Shown: positions 23,352 through 35,854 of the stretch, one piece after another
Numbering within the stretch: the stretch's first letter is position 1
How the letters are laid out: every line of letters starts with the position of its first letter
Assembly (NCBI GenBank): GCA_050084515.1
Contig: CM114271.1
Coordinates: 2,480,001-2,544,000 of the forward strand
Reading direction: 5' to 3'
Source: Blasia pusilla
Lineage: Eukaryota > Marchantiophyta > Marchantiopsida > Blasiales
DNA: 64,000 nucleotides
Program-made: the position numbers and the translations under genes
The notes under the pieces: model-generated
The model's input: only the letters and a program-made list of their open reading frames with translations
The model's database searches: none
Told to the model about the DNA's origin: nothing

Positions 23352-23560
23352 CCTCCCATCAAGCAGGAAGCTATAGCACAATGGACAACTCCTCCCCTAC
23401 TGAGAAGGTTATCATGGGCTCAAATCCGGCTCTGCGCACTTCATTTTGTCCTTGTACTGGTCTCCACTTAACCAGACTTTTACCCTCCTTGATCTAACCG
23501 GAGGATGAATGGGCACGAGGAAACCCTTTGGGGATATGACTTGATCACATTTCTTAGAAC
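23352..23560 (+). repeat. Possible SINE head
   Basis: AGCTATAGCACAATGGACAA (about 23369) resembles a box A region, and GGGCTCAAATCC (about 23415) resembles box B, at tRNA-like spacing. No second copy was found in the window, so this is a tentative call. Confidence 0.3.
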
Positions 23561-23722
23561 TGAATTTACATGTATGTATACAGTAAAAAACGGAGGGACT
23601 AAAGAAACTGCGAGAGCCTTGACTGCAAGTAAATTCCAAAAAGAATATGGGGGATCTGACTGTCAAAATGAAGGGTTGGTAGTTCAGTTATTCAGTTGCT
23701 ATCCTGGTATCGACTTCTGAGC

Positions 23723-24060
23723 CTAATTGCATATCTTTTCACCAGTTGCAAATACACAAAACACGACAACACAGAGGAAAGATAGCACTCTGGGAATGGT
23801 AAACAGAATAGCCCAATTGTTAAGATCTTCTGATTCTGCAAGGGAAGCCTCTAGAATCTGCCAAGTAGCAACCGCTCCTACCACCCCCGTCAACGTTCCT
23901 GCTATGTGGGAGACACCTATTACGTTGCCTACATACCTGGGCACGATTTTCAAGCTGGTTGACTGCAAGTCCTGTCCTGGCAAACATACAAGCTCCAAGC
24001 ATGATGGATGAACGGAAGGCAGTTCCTGTACTAGATTGCATGGTAGACTTGAGCTCGAGT
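23723..24060 (-). pseudogene. C-terminal fragment of an SLC17/PHT4-like anion transporter
   Basis: Minus-strand translation gives FARTGLAVNQLE, then after a one-base slip IVPRYVGNVIGVSHIAGT, LTGVVGAVATWQILEAS, and ends CVFATGEKICN. This matches the last membrane segments of the PHT4/ANTR branch of the major facilitator superfamily, whose members move phosphate or other anions, often in plastids. In the family the blocks read approximately NHxDIAPRYxG, SNTAGTxxG and FATGEK. One extra A at about 23965 in GAAAATC shifts the frame. A conserved Gly (ATG) is Trp here. The rest of the roughly 500-residue protein was not found upstream on the strand. I infer a pseudogene or broken gene end. Confidence 0.55.
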
Positions 24061-24164
24061 CCCATTGCAGCTGTGATAAAGCTATTTATGTAGCCTCTCA
24101 GGTTTGTCAAGTGCAGACTTTGACTTGAATTGAGCTTGGAAGCACAAGAACTGTGAAGTTTCAC

Positions 24165-25600
24165 GCAATCTCAGTGGTTGGTTTTTGGGTCAAAGTGAAG
24201 TGATCACATCTTACTTGGATTTGTCAGCACAAAATGGACAGCAGCTGGATCGAGCTTCCGAAAGAAACAGACAAGGACCAAAATATTGACAACTTCAGGA
24301 AGTAAGTTGGGAGGAGATGAAGAAAGAAAGCTTCTAGCTTCATGAAACCCTTAAAAATCTCCTTCTGCTGTCTGGCAGAGGTGTGCCTTCCTCTTCTTTG
24401 CAGTTTTTTGCTTCCTTTCCTTGGTAGACACACAACACCTTTCGACTTGTGCTGTTTCAGACTTTGCGTTCAGTAGCAGAAGGTTTGATTTTTTTTCTTC
24501 CTCACTTCCTGTATTACTGGGTGAGTTCTCCCAACTCGGTACTTACTGCATTCACACTCCTGGTAATTCCAGCTTAGCCAGCAACTTCAGAGTAGGTTGC
24601 TGGTCTTTCTGAACTTGAGGCACATTCCTTGCTATATTCTTTAGATCTAATCAAGATACAGAATCAGTAGATTTGATATTGTCGTTGCTTCCTGATTCCT
24701 GTTTTGTTGCAAGAGTTCTGAGAAACATATATCAACTCATGAAGGAGAGGGTAGAAGGGACCAAGAGGAGCTTATGAGCTTTGGTGCAAACCTGAGTCCC
24801 TTAGAAAGTGAAGTATTTGAAAGAGAGTCTCCAAGTGGGCAAGATGGAAAGAAGCAAACTTAGAGAAAGGATTTGCAGTCTACATCCCTGAAAACTAGAT
24901 TTGGAGGAGGAACTTCCAGGCGAGAGACGAGAGCGGGACAAGAATCAGGTACACCTATATCTTGAATTGATGGGCATCAAGAAGAGAAATGCAAAGAAGG
25001 AATAGAGACTGCGTACTATCTGAATTTCGGGTCATGCTAGGAGCTTATGGGCAAAATGGATGGAATCGGCCGAAGAACCCAAAAGTTGTTCTGCCAACTC
25101 CCGGAGCTGCGAAGGACTTTTGTATCTGTTGGTGATAGAAAAGCAGAGGAACATGAAATTATGAGTACAAGACCAAAGAGTTATTTGTCAAGCCTTTGGA
25201 CCTTTTCATTGTAAAATGAAGGATGCCACTTGGACTTGAGTAAGGTGAGGAAAAGATGACTAGGCCCAGAAGGTGACCAAGCAGCCTCAAAGATGATACA
25301 TCCACTTTGAGAGGAACAGGAGAAGATATAATGTTGCACACATCAGGGACTTTTTTCCAGCCGGACCTTTCTAAAACGTAAAAGCCACGGCTGGCAAGCA
25401 AGCAAACCAGATAAACCAGGATCCCCTCAAAATTTCTCCTGTTGAAAGGCGATTCGTGTTAATGAGGACCAACATGATTGATGAACCAGCCGTCAAGTCG
25501 CCTGCTACCTGTAAAGCAGAGTCCTTTAAAAAGAGAAACAAAGAACCTCAAGAGAGATAGCTTACAAATCCGTCAATATGGATGGGTATTCTATGCTAGC
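24165..25600. other. Intergenic or former intron space
   Basis: Composition is moderate and gene-like, but no exon of the transporter or any other family was recognised on either strand. Confidence 0.35.
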
Positions 25601-26700
25601 TCAAGATGGCTCAATTCATTTCTCTTCGTCTTCGGTTAGCGAGGAACTCCGACATTAGAATAGGACAAGCCCGGTGTGGCTACGACATCCACCATATTAT
25701 CTATTTCAAGCGTTAAGACAGGCAACGAATTTCGTCTGATGTGATCTAACATCACAAACACATTGTGCAAAATCGGGGATTCCGAATTCATCCGAGACGA
25801 TTCCTGAGCGACGCCGCCAAATGCGAACGGGATCCAAGCTAAGGTGAGCGTACAGAGGCCGATTCTTTAATCCACACGAATCCACTCACCACCTCACAGC
25901 TGCAATTGCTGCTCACGCTCTACGTCCAGCATATGATCACACACTCGGCCCTCGGGAAGTGGAGGCCTCAAGCTCTCAGATCATCACTCTCCACTGCAAA
26001 TCTCAGGCCTCCCAATATTCTCTCTCTACCACAAATCTACCCCCTCCCTCCCTTTCATTGTAAGGCGAAGGCATTTGCAGACGAAGAGACGGTTCCGAAG
26101 CCCTCCCCAGGCTCTTCCCGAGAACCAAAAACCGAAATCAAAATCAAATGGATCCCTTGAGTCGCACAACACACAATTCAGTCCTCGCCATTACACGATA
26201 CTCTCTCTGATTTCTTCTCTCCACCCCGATGTCCAACAGTAAATCAACCAAACATTCAAACCATCAAACAATCCGTATAAACTTACTCTCTTTCTATTCT
26301 GCAGCTGTACCTGTGATGAACGCTTCTGGCCCTAATTTTTTTTGCTGAACGACGAAGGTTCACAGCGGCGTGAAATCCACAAATCCAGAGCACGGAGCTT
26401 TCGCCTGTCTGTCTGTCGTACAATCAATCATCAAACACTCACGTCACACGCTCTGCACATATCCTCTGCGTTATCCTCATGAGCGGAGAAGGGAGTCCAA
26501 AGGAAGCCTCAGCGAATGAGAGTAACAGAGAGAGTAGGGGAGGGGAGGGGAGGGGGGGGAATGGAGACCGTTGACAGTTGACAGGAAGGAGCGCAACATC
26601 CTCTCAGCCACAATCCACGGCTGTGAGGGAAAGGGAGCCACGTGTCAGAAGCGCAGGAGCGAGCCATGAGATGAGCTCTATGTAGTTAATTAATGCGTTC
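25601..26700 (-). promoter_or_regulatory. GC-richer, promoter-like region
   Basis: This block is GC-richer than its surroundings. On the minus strand it has CT-rich, leader-like sequence, resembling the 5' region of the H+-ATPase. A run of four G tracts (26537-26559) could form a G-quadruplex on the plus strand. It could be the promoter of the broken transporter gene (minus strand) or of a gene not recognised. A plus-strand frame at 25906-26160 is Ser/Pro/Leu-rich at its start like a plastid transit peptide but matches nothing I know. Confidence 0.3.
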
Positions 26701-27225
26701 AAATGTTTTGGGATTCAAAAAGAAAGAACGGAGTTCGAATTCATATATAAGATATCCATTTTATTATAAAATCAATATTCAAAAGGGGAAAAAAAAAGGG
26801 TAGTAGTATGCGAAGAAGGGAAGGAGCCGAGAAATGTTGAGCGGAATGCCAACAGAAAATGGCGATAAGTTAACACAAAAACCAATTAGATTAACCACAT
26901 TGTTAATAATTTGAAACAAATTTGACAAGAACATAAGTGATTGGTCAGATGTGAATGGAGGACGAGTTGAATGATCCCCAACCATTCCGGCTCGACGTAT
27001 CAACACCAAAGTTTATGCACGTTCACGTTGTAAGGCCACTGAGATGCATTGTGGAAAATAAATAGTGACTATGAAGAGAGAAAGAACTATGTCATGTCTG
27101 ATAGGATAGATCGACGAGATCTAGGAGAGCGCCAGGAGGATAGTGTTGAGCTATGGTCCTCCTTGCCTTGTGTGTGTGACACGAGTCTCTCATTAGGAGA
27201 CTGGGCTTGGATTGATATTGGATTG
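26701..27225. other. Intergenic, no gene seen
   Basis: AT-rich at the start, then mixed. No domain or RNA gene was recognised. Confidence 0.4.

Positions 27226-27262
<37 letters not shown>
27226..27262. repeat. GA microsatellite
   Basis: An uninterrupted run of GA dinucleotides (about 17 units) that sits exactly at the tail side of the neighbouring minus-strand SINE, so it probably grew from the SINE tail. Confidence 0.85.
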
Positions 27263-27266
<4 letters not shown>

Positions 27267-27590
27267 TTTTTAGTCCACGGGAAGCCGATCTGGCTTATGG
27301 GACCCCTTCCACATGTGTGAAATTGACATCGCATGTGACACGCACCTTCACATCTAGATTTGGGGTTCTCACTGAGGAGATTTGGTTTTGTTTTTTTTTT
27401 GGTGAAGGCGTGGAATTTTATCCAAATTTTTAACCCCGGAGCATAGTCAAGGCACACACATGAAAGGCACACAAGGCGTGCTCTCTCTCGAACATGGACC
27501 ATCCATGCCCTAGGTAGGGGACGCCACTGCCCTGGGGTTGAGACCGCCCCCCATTGTCCAAGGGGAGAGTTGGAGAGAGAGAGAGAGATT
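27262..27590 (-). repeat. tRNA-derived SINE, head truncated
   Basis: From TAGATTTTTAGTCCACGGGA to CCAAGGGGAGAGTT this is highly similar to 14870-15165. The tRNA-like head present in that copy is missing and replaced by a short GA run. The body is in the same orientation. Confidence 0.7.
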
Positions 27591-28344
27591 TTTGCGCACC
27601 ATGGAGACACTTTCTTATGAGAGGGTTACTTAATTTACAAAGAGAGAATGAAGATTTTAGAGCTCTAGAATAAGGGAACTCGCTGGTATCTTGTTGTGTC
27701 TGTAGGTTGGAGACTGTCTTTCCCGCTTCATGGCTCATGGGAGCAAGAGCCGTCTATTTGGTGTTCTTTCTTTACAGATTTCTCGTAGAGGATAGTGGCC
27801 CGTGGAAGCGCTGCCCAATTTTCGGTAGAAATTGAGTATGGAGGCGGGTTGCTCCATGCCGGTGCTCTTGGGAACACCATGTAGTTCTTTGGTTTCTATC
27901 TTTATAGGTTTGAGATTTTTTGGGGGAAAAATTAGCGCGGAAGGGCTGCCACAATTTTTGTTGGAGAAGAGGCTATGGGTTACACAATATTCCCTCTCAG
28001 TTGTTGCTGGAAGATCAAATGGAGAAACAAATTTGATGACGTCATAGATCGGGAAGCTTTTCACGTTTTCAAAGAAAAGGTGTATAATTTGGACATCTAA
28101 GCACGAAGTTGTGACCGTTTCTATGGGCTTCCATAGCCAACTTGTGAAGGAAGGAGCAATTTCAAAAAATTTGGTAAAATTCTTAGTAAAGAGGTAGAAA
28201 AAAAGTAAAAAGTTGTTTCATCTTAGTGCATAAGACAAGAGGAGAAAGTGATTTGAGGGTAAAGTCAAGTGGAAACTTTATTTAGTGGGTGGTGACCCAA
28301 GATTTATGGGAATTAGTGGAATATAAGCCAAATGTGAGATAAGT
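27591..28344. other. Intergenic, possibly 3' part of the CACTA element
   Basis: No gene was seen. Because the transposase runs leftward to 28345, its 3' untranslated and terminal region should lie here. A CACTA-type terminal repeat could not be fixed by eye. Confidence 0.35.
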
Positions 28345-31300
28345 TCAGTGAGTTGACCCTTGGTTTAAGGGGTTAGTAGAGTAGAATATATTCCCTTCGT
28401 CTACCCGAAAATGATTTCCATAAGCCTTCATTCTTTTGTAGGATTGATAAATATGAGATGGTGGAACTGCTAGTTTTAATACCAAAGCGTCTACCTCTTT
28501 ACCTTCCTCAACCCACTCCCGCACCTTGGGTCTTAGCCATGATGCAAAAGTCTCCTTTGTCCTTCCCTCTACCTTGAATAAGGTGCCAGGTTTCAAGAAG
28601 CACTTGCAAATAAGTATTTTCAAGTTGCATCACAATTCTACTAGACGATTGAAACTATTTTCAGGTGTAAGGACAAGAAAACACATGGATTTGAAAAGAA
28701 GGAAAATTAGTACTTACTCCCATAATTGGCTCATGCACGAGGTGTTTTCCAACACATATTGATGTGCACTTAAAAGAAGAGTGTGCGATAGAGTACTCTT
28801 CACTCTTCCTCCTTCTAGGACCTCTCCAAGAACACCCTCCTCTTTTGTTGCATCCCACACTCGTGTTTGGACAACTTTGAAGCCCTCCATGTATTCAGTG
28901 ATGATGCCCAATGCCTCATCCAAGATATAGCCTTCGGCTATGCATCCTTCTGGTCTAGCATGAGATCTTACGTAGCCCTTTAATACACCCAAGTACCTCT
29001 CGATTGGATACATCCAACGATAGGTTGATGGACCACAAATATCCAACTCATGAACTAAATGGACCATCAAGTGTGTCATGACATCAAAGAAAGATGGAGG
29101 AAAATGGATCTCCATGAGACATAATGTCTCTGCTACATCTTCTTTCAATGTTGGTAGAGTGCGAGGGTCCCAAGTTTTCACACATAACTTCTGGAATATC
29201 CTAGACATCCTCATGTTAGTTGTTCTCATTGGAGCCTTCATCAATCCTCTAACAAAATACGGCAACAATTGTTGCATGAAAATATGGAGATCATGGGATT
29301 TCAGGCTTCCTATTGTCTTCCTTAGAATATGTTTCTACAATGATCCTCCATATCCACTTGGCACTTTCAATGTAGCCACCCTACTTGTGAACACCTTCAT
29401 TTCTTCAGGCGTAAGGACATAATCTGCTCTAGGCTTTACCTTCGCCGATTCCCTCGATGGATGGGGTTGTAACCATAAGTGTTTTTTGATTCCTCTAGCT
29501 TCTAGATCAAGTCTTACTTGAATAGAATCCTTATTCTTCAACCCAAATAAGGTTTTGAGGGTGTTATCTGAAACATTATTCTCACAATGCATAAGGTCCA
29601 ACGTATGTCGTATTAATAGATCCTAAAATCAAAAAAACAATACATGAGAGAGCAAAAGTTTATTATGGTTGATTTGTTGAAACATATAAATACAATAAAC
29701 TTACAATTTCGGGTGACTGATGTAAAATAAGTTTAGATCATTTCAGCCCTAAAACTCAGAGTTGGGAGATCAAATTACTTACCTTCCAATAGGGAAGATC
29801 AAACAAGACACTCCTCCTTCCAATCCCATACTTTTTGTAAGGGTCTTGTTCTTGAATCTCTCCCCTCTTTACTTTTCCCCTTGACGTCCCATCAAAAATG
29901 ATCTTTGCTTCTGCCCATTGAAGGACTTGGCTACTTGTTACATGAGTTTCCCTTCTCTCAACACTACGGTTGAAGTGTTTAGCCATATTGATTTGTCGAT
30001 AAGGGTGGTTACTCCGCATATATCGTCTATGCCCCTGGTATGTATGCTTGTGACATGGTTTTGAATAATACGACTCAATATTAGGTCCACAAACTACACA
30101 AGCTAATCTACCCTTCGTGGCTTGGCCTAATACAACACCCAATCCCGGGTAATCATTAATAGTCCAGATAAGCATTGCCCTTAGATTAAAACAAGAATTA
30201 TCTTTCTTTGCACTCTGGTCAAAGATAGGAACTCCAACCCATAGTTGTTGTAGCTCCTCAATAAGAGGTGCTAAGTAGACATCTAGATTATGACTACCCA
30301 CAGACTCTTTCCCTGGAATGATAAGAGCGAGCGGCAAAAAGAACTTCTTTGTGCACAACCAAGGGGGTAAGTTATAGTTCACTAGAACAACCGGCCAAGT
30401 AGACCATACTGCGTTCTTATCATTGAATGGATTAACACCATCTAAAGCTAAGCCCAATCTGATATTCCTATGTTCATTGTTGAACTCTGGCCATGTGACA
30501 TCTATATGCTGCCATTGTTTTGAATCTCCCATGTGCCAAACCATACCATCAGAAGATTTGTTCTTTGATGTCCATGTCATCAGCTTAGAAATACTCCTAC
30601 ACCTATACATTCGTTTTAATCTAGGAATAATAGGGAAATGACGAAGCATCTTGTTTGGAAGTTTACTTTTTCCAACTTCTCGATAGCGAGGTGCATGACA
30701 TTTGGTACATAGCTCCAAGTCCTTATAGTTATCCCTAAACAACATGTATCCGTTTGGACAAGCATAGATCTGAATATAATTCACTCCTAGCTTGGTGATT
30801 AACCCCTTGGCAACATAGGGATTTCTAGGAACGTTGTTACCTTCAGGTAGAACTTGAGAACCTAAGAATTTTAATAGTTCATCAACAGCCACATTGGGAA
30901 CACTATGTGCACTGCAAATGTTTAAAAGTATCATAGTAAATGTGATCTTACTAGTCTTAGCACCAAGAAAAAGAGGTTGACATGCCATCTTTAAGACTTC
31001 TTCATCGAATCCCCAGTCAATTGGACTAGAAGCTTGGTCACTCTCGTTTATTCCAATTTCAAATGGTTGCTCCTCTTCATCAAGAAGAGTATCAACCATG
31101 GAATCTTCAAAGCATCCAAATGCTTCGTTGATCATTCTATGAACTTCAAAGTTCTTATCAAGATCATCAGATGCAGATTCTTGAGGGACTGATGTAGGAT
31201 GTATCATACCACTATTCTTCAATTTAACTCTTTGGTCAGCCCTCTCTTTCCATTCCTCGTCAGAGGAGTGATATTCTTGAATATTTCTTGAGATACTATG

Positions 31301-31486
31301 TCCAGGATTTCTCTTATGGATCATAAGATGTTTCTCAATGATTGATATAAGCCTCAATCGACTTCCCTTACACTCAGTGCATGGACATTTCAGCTTGCCT
31401 AAACCAAGTTTTTTGGCTTGCTCTTTCTCTCTATGCCATAAATTTTCATCGTGACTAGCGATTCGATAGGGATCACTCAAATCCAA
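28345..31486 (-). CDS. CACTA (En/Spm) transposase, Tnp2 type
   Basis: Reading leftward, exon 1 (31486-29783) starts with a transposase-associated zinc-binding region (CPCTECKGSRLRLISIIEKH). It continues through the Tnp2 core: LCTKCHAPRYRE, then LGLALDGVNPFN, then RAMLIWTINDYPGLGVVLG and CVVCG. A GT-AG intron (29782-29623) joins PYWK to DLLIRHTLDLMHCENN. Exon 2 carries the DUF4218 region, including WMYPIERYLGVLKGYVRSHA and AEGYILDEA, and reaches about 28714. A likely second intron leads to a last exon (about 28605-28345) with NHFRVDEGN, the start of a DUF4216-like region. One in-frame TAG (29335-29337) interrupts exon 2. The enzyme would cut and paste CACTA elements. The frame is otherwise nearly intact, so this is a fairly recent copy. 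Confidence 0.88.
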
Positions 31487-33220
31487 GTAATTGTTGTACG
31501 TCGAACAAGTAAAACAAGAGTTTTATCATTTCAATTTGGATAAAATGTTCCATGCACGATAGAAAATAACTACAAGGGACAAGTAACCGAAATTTGAATT
31601 GAAAAAACTCCCATGTAATTTAAGTACCTCTTGGAGCTCCCTGATTTATTTGCCATGCCGAGAACCTTGCCGTGTTAAGCTTCTCCTCACCCTTGCTTGA
31701 TGGAACCACCTTTGAACAAGATATCTTGATTGAAAAGCAAGATAGTCCGGGGAACTTATCAATTTTCACCTTCTCTGATGATGGAAAGGAAACCTCTACT
31801 TAACACTCCATCTTCTGCAGAAAACATAATATACCACTAAGGAATAGAGGAGTATAATTTATTTGCTGAAGTCTATTCTCTTTCTCTTCTGCTATGACAA
31901 ACACTACTTATTGAGTACACAATGCATATGCTGATACATAGGCTATACCTTCATCAAATTTTTTGAGAGATTAACTATATAAACATCTACCTTTCATGCA
32001 TGTGCACCTAATAAGTCACATCAGGCTTTCACCAAGTTTAGATACTAGCTATTATCCTTGAAGTCCGTTCCTCAGTGAAAGGGGGACATCTAGAACACTA
32101 ACTCGAATGATATGGCCTAAATTGGTTCGAGCTCTCACTCATAATTTCAAGTGCTATAGCTCTTGACTTTTGTTTGATTAAAAAATCAGTTCATTAGTTA
32201 TTTCAAGCTTTATCCCTAATAGGAACATATGCTGAATCCTCCACACCATGATGTGTGGATGGGATGGATTTAAATACTCCAGCGGATTACATTCTAGATA
32301 TAAACAATGGAAAGGGCAACACACCTCTCCAATAATACTGCCTTGGACTCTAGAGGTGTTTTACGTAAATCCATTTCTCATGGTTTCCGCTCGGATCGGT
32401 AAAAATGCTTTCTCCGTAGTTTAAAATACGATCTGTCATAAGCGGGGAGACAAAAATAGAGCATGTGATGATAATGATGTGGAGCAGAAACAAAAATCGA
32501 TCTATTTTTTTTCCACACTCATTGATTTCAAGTCTCACAAATGACCAGCAAATGCTATAGAGAAATTGAAGTGGTAAGGACGTGGGATGATTTCAGATGC
32601 GTTGACGGATCCCATCCTTGACAATGAGGACCGCCATGGGGAAGGTTTAGAGCAGTCTACTTCAACGTGGAAACAGGAGGCCGCTGGAACATTCTTCTTC
32701 CTTGCCTCAACTCCCCGAATGATCCACCTCCATGCCTCACTATCCTTCTGGCCGTGCTCCCGCCCACTCAATTCAACAACTCTGAGCTTCATAATCCTAG
32801 TTACCATAGCAGACGCAACAAGATTTAGGTCAGCAATCCATCCCGAGATCCATCCCAAATTTCCGTTTTGGTTCCAAGTTACCAATCCATCTCACTCCCA
32901 AGTTTTCAACAAAGAAGCAATGAGTTTCAACTAGACAATCAATCTTAGGTCGCAATACAACAGATCCGCATGGAGTTTCAATTCAACTCAATTGGAAGCC
33001 ACTCCACCTCAACCTTGAAGCAAACTCGTCGGATAAAAGAGCGTCTAAAGCTTGTGCTGATGCCGATACGCTGAGGACGATGTGTCTCAAGATTCTTCAA
33101 CAACCTCACTTCTAAACAATGAACGAGGGTAGCGAAATTGAGAGCAAGAGTACATGAGAGTAAACAATCGAGAGTACATGAGAGCAGGTTTTTGCGCGTA
33201 GGCTTTGTTGGGGGTCATGA
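31487..33220 (-). mobile_element. Probable 5' part of the CACTA element
   Basis: This lies upstream of the transposase start. A 116-codon minus frame (32885-32535) has no recognised domain; it could be an element-specific accessory frame or chance. Terminal inverted repeats were not identified, so the element boundary is uncertain. Confidence 0.35.
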
Positions 33221-34462
33221 TGAGCCTCTTCTTTAAACTTGCACATATTTGACTCCCGCGTATTTCTATAGGGTACCAGCCACTTGGATCTTCTCTTCTT
33301 TCTAGTTATATCTTTCAGTTTTGGATTATGACTACGCCTAGTACTTTTATTTCCACCTAATTTATATTAACCGATTTATCATTATTCTTAGGTTTTACAC
33401 GTCAGGTACTTCGTTAGTCTACTAATTATAAAAATTAACTACATTTAGTTAAGAGGACTAGATTTAGTTAACTTCATTTCCTCGTCATAAAATGTAATAT
33501 AAAATCATGTAATTTATAATAATTTTTTATTGCTACTAACAAATTTAAAATTACACGTCATACTTAGTGACTATGTTTAGTGACATACTAAGACTATATG
33601 ATTACATGTTAGTAATCTTAGGATTTCTAGTTGTAAAACTAGTGCCATAGGACCTAGTTGTGAATACTCTAGTTCTAAAATCACCTATTTCTTTCTAGTG
33701 GCAAAAGGAATAAACCCATTAGTTACATGTCTAATAGCATAACATAACTCCTTGATTCTTGTTGATGCATTGACCATACAACCTTTAAAATGTGTCTGCT
33801 AACAAACCAAGTCAAAACATGTTGGATCAACAACCACCTCATCATCCAATATTCAAAATCCACCTCGAGACATAAAAAGATCAACTCTTCGATGAGAGCT
33901 TGCTTGTATGGTAGAAGGTAGGGCATATAGGTGCTCTTACTCGACGATGTATTCTATTGTATAAGCCATTGATTCTACCTCCTCTCTAATCACATTGTGT
34001 GTTGTTCATTCTATACTATGTGTACATCAAGAAGTATGGATACTCTTTGTATTAATGGACTCCCCGCATACACAATTTGGCATACTTAGTAGAGAAGGAT
34101 GACGAAGTCCAAGATTTAATTGCAAAGTTGTCAAGAATTTACTTTGAGGAAAATGAAATGGAAGAATAAGAGGATTTGCATCAAGCCATGTCCTCTCTTC
34201 TAAACCCGTACATGAATGCAGACAAGCTTGATGAGTGTCAAAGGATGCTTCAAAGATAATGCTTGAAAGTTGATTTTGCGCAAATTCTTGGAGATATGCT
34301 TTGTAGAGGCATGGGGTAGGAGATACATACGAAAGATTCAACTTCTTGGGGTATTTGGGCTAGATAAGATAGTTATTGATAAGAGATGTGACGTGGATGA
34401 CAACCATGTCTTATTACCATACAATGGTGCTTTATACTCCCATACTTAATAAAGGGATTTGG
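33221..34462. other. AT-rich intergenic DNA
   Basis: Minus frames at 33926-33723 and 34341-34027 are short and match nothing recognised. No RNA gene was seen. Confidence 0.4.
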
Positions 34463-34463
34463 G

Positions 34464-34927
34464 GAAGAGGTCTCCATCTTTCTTGGGAACTCTTTTTTCC
34501 AAACATACTAATATTTTGTAGCCCCTAATGTGGGGTTCAAAGTCTTCACACTTGATAGAATAGTTTTGGATGATCATTGTGATGTGAATAAAAATCCTAT
34601 TATGTTCCCCTAATTTGTGTATTGTACTCCCACTCAAAATGGAGGGAGATAGTGAAGAGGATTCCTTCCTTCTCTAAATATCTCTTATCTCCCAATGCCT
34701 AGAGTGTTAAGAATATCTATCTAGTTGGTGAAGAGGGCTCCATCTTTCTTGGGAACTCTTTTTTCCAAACATTATAGTATTTTATAGGCCCTAATGTGAT
34801 ATTATGTTCCCCTAAGTTTGTGCATTGTACTCCCACTCAAAATGGAGGGAGTTAGTGAAGAGGATTCCTTCCTTCTCTAAATATCTATTATCTCCCAATG
34901 CCTAGAGTGTTAAGAATATCTATCTAG
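34464..34927. repeat. Tandem direct duplication
   Basis: Unit A (34464-34724) and unit B (34730-34927) are near-identical in direct orientation. Both run from GAAGAGG-CTCCATCTTTC to AAGAATATCTATCTAG. Unit B lacks about 66 bp present in unit A (around 34530-34597). High identity suggests a recent local duplication. It is non-coding. Confidence 0.85.
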
Positions 34928-35588
34928 ATGAAAGCCAATAAATATTAATCATGTATGATGTAAGAACATTATGAGTTATATTCAATCGTCTATGTAACCT
35001 CCCTTTATTTCCTTGTAATATGATATTATGTATGGTGGAAGAAAATATTTTTAATGGGTTGATAATTTCGTCGTTTAGTTGCATATGCACCCTCTTTTAA
35101 TAGTAGATCTAGAGATGAAAATTGAACATTAATATTTTGTTTATAACACTACTAACAGGCTTTGTGTGACATATTGGCGTCTCATAAATATTTGGACATG
35201 GTGCATATTTCCCCGTTTTTGGAAATTTCCACAAGAATTCTAAAAGAACTCTCAATGAAGGAGTCATAGTTAGATGACGTTGAAGTATATTGTTATTACG
35301 ATGACCAAACCTACCTCCAATCAAGGGGATGTAAGATATGGTTTGGAGATGCCTCCCCCCAAAAAATAGGGGATCTGAAATGCAACCTCTAGATTTAATA
35401 TCTCACCGTTGAATTATTCTACTATAAGCAAAGCTTCCTAAGAATAGAATATTATAAAATAGGTCAGAAACGTTATTTTCTTTACTAGTCATATATTGGG
35501 GAACCGTAAAAGTTTTTCATTCTCATATATTGATTTTTTCCCATATTGAAGTTCCATCAATAAGAACGTACACACAAACCAATCATTT
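34928..35588. other. AT-rich intergenic DNA
   Basis: No gene or repeat was recognised. Confidence 0.4.
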
Positions 35589-35854
35589 CCAAGGTTGCAC
35601 GGAAACGAACAAGTCCAGACATGACCAGCCCGCACCCGAGCCTACCCTAGAGCCCGCATCCGTTGCATGGCGGGCTAGGGCGGGTTGGCGCGGGCTCGAG
35701 GCAGGTTGGTGTGGGCTGGGCGCGGGTTGGGGCCAGTTAGGAGTCCGACCCGCACCAACCCGCATCGAGCCCGCGCAACGGGTGTGGACTTTGTCAGCCT
35801 CGATCTCTCGTGGGCATGTCCGTGAACACGGACTTTGTGTATGTGCAACCTTGG
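35589..35854. mobile_element. GC-rich TIR element, best-preserved copy
   Basis: Perfect 12-bp terminal inverted repeats, CCAAGGTTGCAC and GTGCAACCTTGG, bound a 266-bp GC-rich unit in AT-rich surroundings. The interior repeats CCCGC/GCGGG words. No target duplication is certain (CATTT left, TATTT right). It has no coding capacity, so I class it as a MITE-like non-autonomous DNA element. Confidence 0.7.

Noticed and set aside
25906-26160. Plastid-targeted protein start
   Set aside because: The N-terminus is transit-peptide-like, but there is no downstream domain or splice-consistent continuation; the CT-rich sequence reads better as leader DNA.
32535-32885. Accessory protein of the CACTA element
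   Set aside because: There is no recognised domain, and a plus-strand frame of equal length overlaps it; kept only as a possibility in the region note.
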